Source: Solimicrobium sp. (GTDB taxonomy: Bacteria > Pseudomonadota > Gammaproteobacteria > Burkholderiales > Burkholderiaceae_D). Taken from it: a DNA stretch of 35,585 bases. The notes below the pieces were generated by a model. That model was given only the letters and a program-made list of their open reading frames with translations, ran no database searches and was not told the DNA's origin. The DNA is taken from assembly GCA_021155915.1 (NCBI GenBank), contig JAJNBE010000020.1:1-35585 (forward strand). Direction: 5' to 3'. Positions 8,524 to 17,306 of this stretch are shown in pieces (positions within the stretch are counted from its first letter, which is position 1; the number at the start of each line of letters is the position of its first letter). Made by a program: the position numbers and the translations under genes.

Positions 8524-8699
8524 AGCGCCTGCCCGTAGTCGGTGATGAGTGAAGGCGGAATTATCCCAGATTTTCTAGTAGAACCAGTCTTCCTTTGTTT
8601 CTTTGAAGCCGTTTGAGAAAATCAAAAAAATCTATGCGAAGCCTTCCTAATGAGTGGATAATTGCGCAATTTCCCACTTTGTTTTTTCAATGTAATACG

Positions 8700-10442
8700 A
8701 TGGAACCTCACCAATTCAATGGCCAGGCGTGGCAACGCAATGGTTCTGCATCCCATCAACCCAATCGTTGGGACTGGATGGCGTTACCTATAATTTTGGG
8801 AATAGTGTTTTTCCTGGGATTTGGTGCTTCCCAAATGGCAACGCCATATCAAGTCGGCATGCCCTTGCACATCACCCTGGATCCCTGGTACCTGCCATAT
8901 TACTTATTACGTACGACGCTGCGCATGATAATGGCGCTGATGTTGTCATTAATTTTTAGCTTTGTCTTTGCCGCATTATCGGCGCGTTATCGAATAGCTG
9001 AGAAAATTATGGTGCCTGCATTGGACATTCTTCAGTCGATTCCTGTATTAGGATTTCTAACGATCACCGTAACCGGTTTCATTACCCTTTTTCCAGGAAG
9101 TTTACTGGGTGTGGAATGCGCGGCGATTTTTGCGATTTTTACTTCGCAAGCGTGGAATATGGCGTTCAGTATGCACCAGTCTATGCGCACCGTTCCGTCT
9201 GATTTGCGCGAGGTAGCGCGTATATTTCATCTCTCGTCCTGGCAACGGTTTTGGCGATTAGAATTACCTTTTGCTATGCCTGCATTATTATGGAACATGA
9301 TGATGTCGATGTCGGGAGGCTGGTTTTTTGTGGTAGCTTGCGAAACCATCACGGTCGCTAATCACAATATCCAATTGCCGGGGATTGGGTCCTATATTGC
9401 TTACGCGATTGATCAGGGAAACTATTCCGCCATGGGCTGGGCGATTGGCGCAATGCTACTCGGTATTTTGATGTACGACCAGCTGCTGTTCAGACCATTA
9501 ATTGCCTGGGCCAATAAGTTCAAATATGAGCAGACAGGAGACCAGGGCGGACAAGAGTCGTGGTTTTTAACCTTATTACGACGAACTAATGCAGTTCAAG
9601 GGTTGACTGCACGATTAATTGACTATTTTAGTCGTGGTTTGTCGCTTTTTAAGAGAAATTACGACGGCACGTCAATCATGGCGCGTCCACAGCGAACTAA
9701 TCCGACGATTGAACGAGTAAGTGATGCCATTATTGCGGCGTTAGTGTTATTTGCTTGTTGGAAAATCGGCTCGTACATTCACAGTGCGGTTGGTTGGAGT
9801 GAAGTGTGGCGCGTGATGTGGCTTGGACTGTTAACCTTGTTACGAGTTACCATTATGATTACATTGGCCTCTCTGGTTTGGGTACCCGTGGGTGTGTATA
9901 TCGGATTGAATCCGAAATATGCGGAACGTTTGCAGCCCGTAGCGCAGTTTATGGCTGCGGTCCCGGTCAATTTCATGTTCCCGTTAGTTGTGATCGCACT
10001 GCTCAAGTTTGATCTGAACCCCGATATTTGGCTTACCCCGTTAATGGTATTCGGTACACAGTGGTACATCTTGTTCAATGTTATTGCGGGAGCGAGCATG
10101 ATTCCGACAGAATTAATTTACGCTGCTGACAACTTGGGTCTGTCCAAATGGATGCGTTGGAAGCGTTTTTTATTGCCGGCCATTTTTCCTAGCTTTGTCA
10201 CCGGTGCGATTACCGCATCTGGCGGTTCATGGAACGCCAGTATTGTGTCTGAGTATGTTACCTGGGATAACAATACGCTTATCGCAACAGGCATAGGAAG
10301 TTACATCGCACAAGTGACGGCCATTGGCGATTTTCCCCGGGTTGCGCTCGGAATCTCTGTCATGTGTTTTTTTGTGATTGCATGTAATCGATTTATTTGG
10401 CGAAGGTTTTATAGAATTGCTGAAGAGAAAATGAGCTTCTAG
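8700..10442 (+). CDS. ABC transporter permease, two fused BPD_transp domains (NitT/TauT type)
   Basis: A polytopic inner-membrane protein with two consecutive permease halves. Each has an EAA-like coupling loop: LREVARIFHLSSWQRFWRLELP in the first half, and AADNLGLSKWMRWKRFLLP in the second. The halves are joined by a hydrophilic linker of about 80 residues. This is the arrangement of fused nitrate/sulfonate/bicarbonate-type permeases. The ATG at 8700 is chosen because the permease similarity starts shortly after it (WDWMALPIILG). The open frame extends back to a TTG at 8613 and an ATG at 8634, none with a good Shine-Dalgarno, so the start is uncertain. The partner ATPase begins at 10788. No periplasmic binding protein is present nearby, so the substrate cannot be stated. 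Confidence 0.88.
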   Translation: MEPHQFNGQAWQRNGSASHQPNRWDWMALPIILGIVFFLGFGASQMATPYQVGMPLHITLDPWYLPYYLLRTTLRMIMALMLSLIFSFVFAALSARYRIAEKIMVPALDILQSIPVLGFLTITVTGFITLFPGSLLGVECAAIFAIFTSQAWNMAFSMHQSMRTVPSDLREVARIFHLSSWQRFWRLELPFAMPALLWNMMMSMSGGWFFVVACETITVANHNIQLPGIGSYIAYAIDQGNYSAMGWAIGAMLLGILMYDQLLFRPLIAWANKFKYEQTGDQGGQESWFLTLLRRTNAVQGLTARLIDYFSRGLSLFKRNYDGTSIMARPQRTNPTIERVSDAIIAALVLFACWKIGSYIHSAVGWSEVWRVMWLGLLTLLRVTIMITLASLVWVPVGVYIGLNPKYAERLQPVAQFMAAVPVNFMFPLVVIALLKFDLNPDIWLTPLMVFGTQWYILFNVIAGASMIPTELIYAADNLGLSKWMRWKRFLLPAIFPSFVTGAITASGGSWNASIVSEYVTWDNNTLIATGIGSYIAQVTAIGDFPRVALGISVMCFFVIACNRFIWRRFYRIAEEKMSF

Positions 10443-10787
10443 TGAAGAAAGTAGGTTCTATGGCTTTATACAGGTTGAGCGGAAATTAAGCGTCAATAAT
10501 ACGCCCACTATAAGGGCAGATCCGAGTGAAAATCTCTTCCCTTGTTGGTGAAGTTTAGAATGGGCTGATTCGTTAAAGAGCTAGGGCTGTATTAACGAAG
10601 AGTTGACCTTCCTTACAAAATGTTTCGATGTAGTATTGTTGAGGTTGAGGGGTGGCCTTCGTTTTGTATCGGCTTATTACAGCGAGATTTCGCGAACCGT
10701 TGCAGACAGATCAAGCGCTCTAACCTAAGCTAACCGTCCACCGAAAAGGCTTCGGAATTAAAATCAAGACGTATCCAAAAGGTCCTA
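10443..10787. other. Spacer of 345 bp between permease and ATPase genes
   Basis: No frame with coding character on either strand; the 73-codon minus frame at 10730-10951 is the shadow of the ATPase gene. I see no clear hairpin with a T run. The gap is unusually long for partner transporter genes and may contain a separate promoter for the ATPase gene. Confidence 0.5.
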
Positions 10788-12077
10788 ATGAATCCACCCT
10801 TAATTAATCTAAATGGCGTAAGCAAAAATTTTAGAACTGCAGATGGTTCTGACCGAGTTGTGTTAGAAGGGGTAGACTTTACCTTGAAAGAAGGGGAAAT
10901 TGTTGCTCTATTGGGTAAATCCGGTTCAGGAAAATCCACATTGTTGCGCATTATGGCTGGCTTGCTTCCCGCGGATAAAGGAGTGACCGAATACCGCGGC
11001 CAGCAACTATTTGGACCTGCGCGTGGGATTGCGATGGTATTTCAGTCTTTTGCACTATTCCCATGGTTGACTGTGCAGCAAAATGTAGAACTCGGGTTGG
11101 AGGCGCAGGGTATTCCTAAAACAATCCGGGCTCAGCAAGCCGAAGCAGCCATTGAGATGATTGGTCTATCTGGTTTTGAAGGCGCTTTGCCCCGTGAGTT
11201 ATCGGGTGGGATGAAGCAACGGGTCGGGATTGCCCGCGCAATAGTAATGAAACCCGATGTGCTGTTGATGGATGAAGCATTTTCCGCGCTGGACGTGTTA
11301 ACTGCAGAAACGTTACGCAAAGATATGCTGGAGTTATGGGAAAGTAAAAAAACGCCGATGAAAGGAATGTTGATTGTTTCTCATAACATTGAAGAAGCTG
11401 TCATGATGGCAGACCGTATATTGATTTTTTCGAGCGATCCGGGCCGGGTGCGCGTTGAGATCAAGGTGCCATTGTCACGCGAACGATCTGAAGATTCACC
11501 CAAAGTGCGGGCATTAATTGATGAAGTCTACACCCAGATGACATTTGCTCCGGTACCTATTACTGGAGACCAGTACGCTCAGGCGCATCAGGCTTATCGT
11601 TTGCCCGAAGCGGACATTAGTCAAATGGAAGGGTTGCTGGAATTGTTGGCGGATGACCCATTCAACGGTCGTGCGGACTTACCAAAACTCGCTGAAGAAG
11701 CTGGCTTATCGGACGATGATTTATTCCCCGTCTACGAAGCATTACGGTTGCTGGGATTAGTTCACATTGAACACGGCGATATTTATTTAACTAGGCTTGG
11801 ACAGCAGTATTGTCAGGCTGACCAAGCGTTTCGTAAACGTTTATTCGGCCAGCAGTTGCTAACAAATGTGCCGTTAGCTGCGCGTATTCACCACAGTTTA
11901 ATGCAAGAAAAATCAGGTGAAATTCGCAAAGAACCTTTTCTTAATTTATTAGAAGAATTCCTGTCAGCTGAAGAAGCTACGCAAATGCTTGAAGTAGCGG
12001 TGGAGTGGGGACGGTATGGTGAAATGTACGAATATAATTATCATACGGGTATGCTCAAGTTGCCTGAGGTTGAGTGA
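10788..12077 (+). CDS. ABC transporter ATP-binding protein with C-terminal AAA-associated domain
   Basis: NitT/TauT-type ATPase. Visible motifs are Walker A GKSGSGKST (residues 43-51), Q-loop VFQSFALFPW (84-93), signature LSGGMKQRVGIARA (138-151), Walker B VLLMDEAFSALD (158-169) and the switch histidine in VSHNIEEA. After about residue 250 there is an extra C-terminal region of about 170 residues with winged-helix-like character (LPKLAEEAGLSDDDLFPVYEALRLLGL). This matches the AAA-associated C-terminal domain (Pfam AAA_assoc_C) found on ATPases paired with fused permeases. It should power the permease encoded at 8700-10442. An AAAGG Shine-Dalgarno precedes the ATG at suitable spacing. The role of the extra domain is unknown. 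Confidence 0.9.
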   Translation: MNPPLINLNGVSKNFRTADGSDRVVLEGVDFTLKEGEIVALLGKSGSGKSTLLRIMAGLLPADKGVTEYRGQQLFGPARGIAMVFQSFALFPWLTVQQNVELGLEAQGIPKTIRAQQAEAAIEMIGLSGFEGALPRELSGGMKQRVGIARAIVMKPDVLLMDEAFSALDVLTAETLRKDMLELWESKKTPMKGMLIVSHNIEEAVMMADRILIFSSDPGRVRVEIKVPLSRERSEDSPKVRALIDEVYTQMTFAPVPITGDQYAQAHQAYRLPEADISQMEGLLELLADDPFNGRADLPKLAEEAGLSDDDLFPVYEALRLLGLVHIEHGDIYLTRLGQQYCQADQAFRKRLFGQQLLTNVPLAARIHHSLMQEKSGEIRKEPFLNLLEEFLSAEEATQMLEVAVEWGRYGEMYEYNYHTGMLKLPEVE

Positions 12078-12278
12078 CATTTTTAATGAGGTCAAGACAG
12101 TTTTTTAGCATTGTAATTTAAGTTTGGAAACTAAGGGCCGTTGAGTAACATTCAAAAGATATAAAAAAAGCATTATTGTTGCTGTTTTAATTATGAATTT
12201 ACAGTAGCATTGACGTTTTAAATTTCTTCGTTGGTTAATTATCAAGTTGGAAGAAAAACGTACGGATGTTTTAATTGT

Positions 12279-13088
12279 ATGAAAACTCAACTGTTCATAG
12301 ACACACATTGTCATTTAGACGCTCCTGAATTTTATGATAACGGTGCACAAGTGGCATCATCAGCTAAGCAGTTAGGTGTACAGGCTATTGTAGTACCAGC
12401 GGTGTGCTGTACCAATTTTGATCGCGTGGCGCAGTTAGGCAAATTTGGTGGCTATGCTTTAGGCATTCATCCCCAGTTTGTTCCCGAAGCTGCTGAAGAT
12501 GATTTAGAGCTGTTACGTGCTTCTGTAGAGCGATCGATGGGTAATCCGCATTTTGTGGCGATAGGAGAAATAGGTCTCGACTATTTTTTGACCATGTTAT
12601 GCACAGCCGAAATGCGTGAAAAGCAGCTCCATTTTTATCGTGAACAATTACGCATTGCAAAGAAGTTCGGTTTGCCCGTATTGCTCCATAGTCGCCGGGC
12701 GGTTGATCACACTCTTAAACACTTACGACAGATTACAGTTATTAGCGGCATTGCTCATGCGTTTAATGGCAGCGAACAACAGGCTGGAATGTTTATTCAA
12801 TTAGGCTTTAAATTGGGTTTTGGTGGCACAGTCACCTATCCGCGTGCCTTGCAAATCCGCCGCTTGGCCAGCACTCTGCCACTGTCAAGTATTGTGCTTG
12901 AAACCGATGCTCCGGATATTCCTCCTCATTGGATCCACGCCCAACGAAATTCCCCTGAACAACTGCCAAAAATTGCCGCGGTAGTATCAGAATTACGGGG
13001 TATTTCTCTCGCTGAATTAGCTAGCGCAACCACTGCGAATGCCTATACCGCCTTGCCGCGACTAAGTCGACAATGCGAAGCGTTGTAA
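12279..13088 (+). CDS. TatD-family metal-dependent hydrolase (YjjV-like), 269 aa
   Basis: Amidohydrolase-fold metal enzyme of the TatD DNase family. All expected ligands are visible: DTHCHLD near residues 8-14, the glutamate in AIGEIGLDYF, histidines in LLHSRRAVDHT and IAHAFNGS, and the aspartate in LETDAPDIP. Members act as 3'-5' exonucleases or D-aminoacyl-tRNA deacylases, and the exact activity here is not decidable from sequence. The ATG at 12279 is chosen because family proteins begin with the metal-binding strand a few residues in; the open frame extends 16 codons further upstream. The 3' end overlaps comEC by 16 bp, suggesting translational coupling. Confidence 0.9.
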   Translation: MKTQLFIDTHCHLDAPEFYDNGAQVASSAKQLGVQAIVVPAVCCTNFDRVAQLGKFGGYALGIHPQFVPEAAEDDLELLRASVERSMGNPHFVAIGEIGLDYFLTMLCTAEMREKQLHFYREQLRIAKKFGLPVLLHSRRAVDHTLKHLRQITVISGIAHAFNGSEQQAGMFIQLGFKLGFGGTVTYPRALQIRRLASTLPLSSIVLETDAPDIPPHWIHAQRNSPEQLPKIAAVVSELRGISLAELASATTANAYTALPRLSRQCEAL

Positions 13089-15541
13089 TCGGCTTTACGC
13101 TGGGGATTTTGCTTCTTCAACAGCAGCAAAGTTTATGGAATTGGCCGGCGTTAATTAGTTTAGGGTGTTTGATTGCAATTCTTCTCCTAATAAAAAGAAA
13201 AATTCGCCGTACTTTTTTTCAAGATGTTCTGTCGTGCATCTTGGGTGGACTATTGGGTTGGATCTGGGCGAGTGTTATTGCAATTAATGGGCTATCTCAC
13301 CACTTGGTAGCGGAACTGGAGGAGCAAGACATTGCGGTGATCGGCGTGATTACCAGTTTGCCCTCCCGGGTCGAATACGGTCAACGCTTTGAATTTTCAA
13401 TAGAACATGTACTTACTGAAAAGGTGGATCGACGACAATTTCCTAGGAAAGTGATGTTGAGCTTATACGCTCCCCGAATTATAAAACAGGAATCTAAACC
13501 AACCGCCTTATTAACCACGCTACAACCAGGAGAGCGTTGGCGATTCACGGTGCGTTTGCGCAGACCACATGGTTTGGCAAATCCATATGGTTTCGATTAC
13601 GAAGTCTGGATGTTAGAACAGGGCGTGAACGCGACTGGGAGTGTTAAAAGTCACGAAAGCAATCAACGATTAAGCCACTTTGTTTTCAGCTTCAATAACT
13701 GTATTGAATGGGCTCGTGGAAAATTACGCGAAAGAATCTTGAACGCATTACCGGATCAACCGTATGCACCGGTTATTGTGGCATTGGTCATCGGGGAACA
13801 GAACGCGATAACGCAAAATGATTGGAAAGTATTTTCGCGTACAGGAGTCAGTCATCTGATTGCTATATCTGGTTTGCATGTAACGCTAGTGTCAGGAATA
13901 TTTGCCAGTCTGATGTTTTACTTATGGCGAAAGTCATTCTTCACCAGGTATCAACTGCCATTAATTTTACCAGCACAAAAAGTGGCGGTGTTATCTGGAT
14001 TTTTTATGGCGTTGGTTTACGTTGCATTAGCGGGATTTGGCGTTCCAGCACAGCGCACTTTAATTATGGCGGGCGTCGCCACGCTTGCTTGCTTGTTTAA
14101 CCGTATTTCCAGTGTGACCAATGTGTTGTGTCTTGCATTAGGCATAGTTATATTGGTTGACCCATGGGCTGTATTAGCCCCAGGATTCTGGTTGTCATTT
14201 GGCGCCGTAGGATTACTTTTTTATGTCAGCTTAGGGCGAAGCGAATCGAAAAGCGTTGACTATCAAAATTTGGCTTCGCCGAAAATCACGTCCTTAAAAG
14301 TAAAATTATATAAGCATTTTCAACAAGCATCAGTAGCGCAATACGCGATCACGTTAGGCCTGGTTCCATTGACAATGCTGCTATTCAATCAGGTCTCATT
14401 AATTAGTCCTATTGCTAATGCAATTGCTATTCCCGTCGTCAGTTTTCTCGTTACCCCATGTGCGTTAATGGGTAGTTTATTGCCAGCACCCTTGGGTACC
14501 GGGATATTAATAGTGACCAATTATGTTTTGCACTTATTAATTATATTTTTAGCTTGGCTAAGCGAATTTTCATGGGCGATTTGGCAAGCCCCCAGGCCGA
14601 AAATTTGGATGCTTTGCTGCGCGCTGCTAGGAACAGCCTGGTGTCTTGCGCCAAAAGGTTGGCCCTTACGTTGGGCAGGCTTACTAGCTTGGCTACCACT
14701 TTGTTTAAATAGTAGCGTTTATTCTAAGCCCAATGAATTTAAAGTCACGGCATTTGATGTTGGCCAGGGCACAGCCGTGCTTATCGAAACAGAACGACAT
14801 CGCATGCTATACGATACCGGACCGGTTTTTTCATCGCAATCTGACGCAGGTAGTAGTGTCATCTATCCTTACTTAAAAATGCGTGGTATTCAGCGATTAG
14901 ATGGGTTAATGATTAGCCATAGCGATATCGACCACGCCGGTGGCGCATTAACTTTAATGCAGCAGTTACCTATTAAATGGATATCGAGTTCATTGAAATT
15001 GGATAGTAATTTGGTTCAGATTGCTGAGCAGCTTTCAACGCATACAACATGTTTAGCGGGTCAGGCATGGGAATGGGATGGGATTCAATTTGAAGTTCTT
15101 CATCCGTATTCATCTATGTATACCGATGCGAAATCAAAGCCTAACAGCATGTCGTGCACACTGAAAATCACCAACGGTCGGCAGTCAATTTTGCTTGCGG
15201 GTGACATTGAAGCCAAACAAGAGTATGAGCTTATCAAAAGTAATTTAAAAAAATTAGCCTCAACAGTTTTACTAGTCCCGCATCACGGAAGCGGTACCTC
15301 ATCAACCGACGAATTCTTACGTAGTGTGAATCCAAAAATAGCGATCTTCCAGCTCGGCTATCACAATCGCTATCACCATCCTAAACCGATCGTCTGGCAA
15401 CGTTACTCAGATTTTAATATTACACGATTCCGGACAGATCAGGCGGGGGCAATTACCGTCAATTTTGGTGATGAGATTAGTGTAGAAGAACATCGAGTTG
15501 CGCATGGCAGATATTGGTATACGAAGATGGATGTGGACTAG
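13073..15541 (+). CDS. comEC: ComEC/Rec2 DNA-uptake channel protein, 822 aa
   Basis: Inner-membrane competence protein thought to move single-stranded DNA into the cytoplasm. The N-terminal quarter has two membrane helices and a soluble OB-like domain (DUF4131 type). The middle (about 220-540) is the Competence domain with the conserved FSRTGVSHLIAISGLHVTL motif and many membrane helices. The C-terminal part (about 555-815) is a metallo-beta-lactamase-like domain with FDVGQGTAVLIET, SHSDIDHAGG, GDIEAKQE and VPHHGSGTSS, so the metal ligands look intact. Length is in the usual range for gammaproteobacterial ComEC. It overlaps the end of tatD by 16 bp. No other competence gene is in the window, so natural transformation cannot be concluded. 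Confidence 0.94.
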   Translation: MRSVVIGFTLGILLLQQQQSLWNWPALISLGCLIAILLLIKRKIRRTFFQDVLSCILGGLLGWIWASVIAINGLSHHLVAELEEQDIAVIGVITSLPSRVEYGQRFEFSIEHVLTEKVDRRQFPRKVMLSLYAPRIIKQESKPTALLTTLQPGERWRFTVRLRRPHGLANPYGFDYEVWMLEQGVNATGSVKSHESNQRLSHFVFSFNNCIEWARGKLRERILNALPDQPYAPVIVALVIGEQNAITQNDWKVFSRTGVSHLIAISGLHVTLVSGIFASLMFYLWRKSFFTRYQLPLILPAQKVAVLSGFFMALVYVALAGFGVPAQRTLIMAGVATLACLFNRISSVTNVLCLALGIVILVDPWAVLAPGFWLSFGAVGLLFYVSLGRSESKSVDYQNLASPKITSLKVKLYKHFQQASVAQYAITLGLVPLTMLLFNQVSLISPIANAIAIPVVSFLVTPCALMGSLLPAPLGTGILIVTNYVLHLLIIFLAWLSEFSWAIWQAPRPKIWMLCCALLGTAWCLAPKGWPLRWAGLLAWLPLCLNSSVYSKPNEFKVTAFDVGQGTAVLIETERHRMLYDTGPVFSSQSDAGSSVIYPYLKMRGIQRLDGLMISHSDIDHAGGALTLMQQLPIKWISSSLKLDSNLVQIAEQLSTHTTCLAGQAWEWDGIQFEVLHPYSSMYTDAKSKPNSMSCTLKITNGRQSILLAGDIEAKQEYELIKSNLKKLASTVLLVPHHGSGTSSTDEFLRSVNPKIAIFQLGYHNRYHHPKPIVWQRYSDFNITRFRTDQAGAITVNFGDEISVEEHRVAHGRYWYTKMDVD

Positions 15542-15660
15542 CTACAAGCGACTGATTTTTTTTCGCTCTGGCACAAAAAATTATTTATTGGTGTGGTGAA
15601 ATATCGTTATTCCTTAATTTCGCCTGCTGCATATTACCTAAAATTAAGTGCCTTATTTTT

Positions 15661-15711
15661 GGGAGCCTCAAATATGTTGGGCACGCCCACATATCTGCGA
15701 GGCAGGCTCCT
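15661..15711. repeat. Imperfect REP-like palindrome after comEC
   Basis: A nested inverted repeat: GGAGCCT (15662-15668) pairs with AGGCTCC (15704-15710), and inside it ATATGT...GGGC pairs with GCCC...ACATAT around a tiny loop. Read on the minus strand it starts GTAGGAGCCTGCCTCGC, a shape similar to the GTAGGAGC REP elements of Pseudomonas; that resemblance is from memory. No T run follows, so it is more likely a REP-type element or processed 3' structure than a simple terminator. Confidence 0.5.
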
Positions 15712-15731
15712 ACATACCAAATCAGGACATA

Positions 15732-15766
15732 CTCCTAAAATTTAGCTACGTAGTAATTTTTAGGAG
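15732..15766 (+). promoter_or_regulatory. 5'-leader hairpin that masks the ribosome-binding site
   Basis: CTCCTAAAATT at 15732-15742 pairs with AATTTTTAGGAG at 15755-15766: 11 bp with a single bulged T, closing a 12-nt loop that contains the palindrome CTACGTAG. The 3' arm includes the AGGAG of the Shine-Dalgarno for the gene at 15776. The stem is nine continuous pairs, mostly A-T, so it could open with modest heating or be opened by a ligand or protein. This fits an RNA thermometer or other translational switch, but transcription of this leader is assumed, not shown. Confidence 0.5.
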
Positions 15767-15775
15767 GTGAATATC

Positions 15776-16687
15776 ATGAAGTCAAATCGAAATGATTCAT
15801 TCATGAATATTATTGAGGCAGCAAGAACCGCGTTATTTCAAACGATATTTCTGTTGGTAGCGATCTCGGTAATTGGTTCAGAAACAGCTTATGCAATAGC
15901 AGAGAACTGCCCATCACCTGGTGTTATCCAATTCGAAAAAGTGACTTATCAATGGAAGGTACCGGGTGGACAATGGGCGAGTAACTCTATGCCGCGTCCA
16001 GTTAATAATGTGGGCGATCTCACATTAAAATCAGTCAAGTTAACATTTGATTCTAAAGAAGGAGATGTGATCAGCTGTGCTTACGAGGGTAACGGAGAAG
16101 AAGTGGTTTTGTTCAATGGCGGTTCGGTTAAAGATTCATTCGGTTCAATTATTCACTCTAAGATTATTCCTGTGGATGAGGAAATGACCTGGGAGGCGGG
16201 CAGCGAGGAAAATGAGGTTGTGTGTAAGCTATCCCCCGAAAAAAAGTGCGCATTTGATGTAGTAGTGCCTTTACCGATTGATACAGTTCCTCTCACTGTA
16301 AGTGATATTGCGTTAGCTTCAGCGGATAAATCTGAAGGAAGTATAGCTAAATTAACGCATGTAAAACTTCATTTTGCTCCGGGTACCGCATTCGCAGCGT
16401 ACGCTTGTGGCAAATCGGATTATTCAGAAATAGCGTGTATCGGACCCATGTACGTTAATGGTACTTATTATCTTGCGCCAAATGCCGGGACATTTTGCGT
16501 GGAAGTGAATCGGTTTGCGGGTTTTTCGTGGGGCCAGTATTATTTTCAGGTTGACGAAGACTATATGGGCGATGCGATGAAATGGTGGGGCGTAAGCATA
16601 GATCCTCAATTTACTTTACCCAAAGGTATCAGATTGTTGATGACCACTACTAGTCGCCGTTACACGGGCTGTTCTTTAATTAGTTGA
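15776..16687 (+). CDS. Secreted hypothetical protein, 303 aa
   Basis: The ATG at 15776 is chosen because a near-perfect TAGGAGGTGA Shine-Dalgarno sits 6-8 nt upstream. A GTG in the same frame at 15767 falls inside that site. Residues 1-36 form a long signal peptide (charged start, hydrophobic core FLLVAISVIG, AYA before the likely cleavage site), so the mature protein should be periplasmic or exported. It opens with ENCPSPGVIQFEKVTY, reminiscent of DUF3757-type exported proteins of Legionella-like bacteria, although this match is uncertain. Two halves share a similar strand pattern (LKSVKLTFDS and LTHVKLHFAP), and seven or more cysteines could form disulfides. Function is unknown. It stands alone between comEC and the KGG gene. 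Confidence 0.8.
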   Translation: MKSNRNDSFMNIIEAARTALFQTIFLLVAISVIGSETAYAIAENCPSPGVIQFEKVTYQWKVPGGQWASNSMPRPVNNVGDLTLKSVKLTFDSKEGDVISCAYEGNGEEVVLFNGGSVKDSFGSIIHSKIIPVDEEMTWEAGSEENEVVCKLSPEKKCAFDVVVPLPIDTVPLTVSDIALASADKSEGSIAKLTHVKLHFAPGTAFAAYACGKSDYSEIACIGPMYVNGTYYLAPNAGTFCVEVNRFAGFSWGQYYFQVDEDYMGDAMKWWGVSIDPQFTLPKGIRLLMTTTSRRYTGCSLIS

Positions 16688-16873
16688 ACACGGATAACAA
16701 CTCATTTATGCGCTAAAAGCTCAGGAATTACAGGGGAACCTGTGAGATAAAGAGGGTAAATGGTAATCAAGTCCACCTGGGGAAATCAATCAATCTTAGA
16801 TCGTGTTTTATAAGGAGAGTCAGTAGAAAATTGTTCGTACGAGACGGCATTATCAATCATTAAGGAGACCAAA

Positions 16874-17197
16874 ATGGCTAATGCAAGCAATGACAATAGC
16901 AAAAACCAAAACACCGGAGGTACCAGTTCCCAGTCAGGTTCCGGTCAGTCGGGTTCGGGTAATCAAGGATTCGCTTCCATGGACCCTGAACGTCAAAAGG
17001 AAATAGCGAGTAAGGGTGGACAAGCCGCACATGCGGCAGGAACAGCGCACGAATTCACGTCCGAAGAGGCTCGCGAGGCAGGTAAGCATAGTCACGATAA
17101 CGACAGGTCGCAGGCCAGCGCTAAATCTGGCAGTGGCTCCAGTTCACAAGCGGGCGGCGGATCGTCAGGTAGCAGCTCTGGATCCGGCAAGCAATAA
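16874..17197 (+). CDS. Small KGG-motif stress-type protein, 107 aa
   Basis: A small, very hydrophilic protein. The centre (about residues 31-75) has GFASMDPERQKEIASKGG and a degenerate second unit FTSEEAREAGKHSHD, the signature of the KGG-repeat (GsiB/Con-10-like) stress proteins. Both ends are serine/glycine-rich and probably disordered. Such proteins are associated with desiccation, osmotic and general stress, but their mechanism is unclear. AAGGAG lies 7 nt before the ATG, a strong Shine-Dalgarno that supports high expression. A clear intrinsic terminator follows at 17227-17257, so it is probably a single-gene unit. Confidence 0.85.
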   Translation: MANASNDNSKNQNTGGTSSQSGSGQSGSGNQGFASMDPERQKEIASKGGQAAHAAGTAHEFTSEEAREAGKHSHDNDRSQASAKSGSGSSSQAGGGSSGSSSGSGKQ

Positions 17198-17226
17198 CGA
17201 TCTCTATAAATCAAAAATTTATACTT

Positions 17227-17257
17227 GCTCCGCAAGCTGCGCTTGCGGGGCTTTTTT
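17227..17257 (+). terminator. Strong intrinsic terminator of the KGG gene
   Basis: GCTCCGCAAGC (17227-17237) pairs with GCTTGCGGGGC (17241-17251) over 11 bp with one G-T pair and a TGC loop. Six T residues follow at 17252-17257. It begins 30 bp after the stop codon of the KGG gene and separates it from the converging Sel1-type gene. Confidence 0.9.
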
Positions 17258-17306
17258 CGCAAGAACTCAACAATCTTCGCCGACCATCCTAAATCGAAAC
17301 TCAACT

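Noticed and set aside
12150..12230. Terminator after the ABC ATPase gene (AGCA...TGCT near a T-rich stretch)
   Set aside because: The stem is only 4 bp and the T run is interrupted; not distinguishable from chance.
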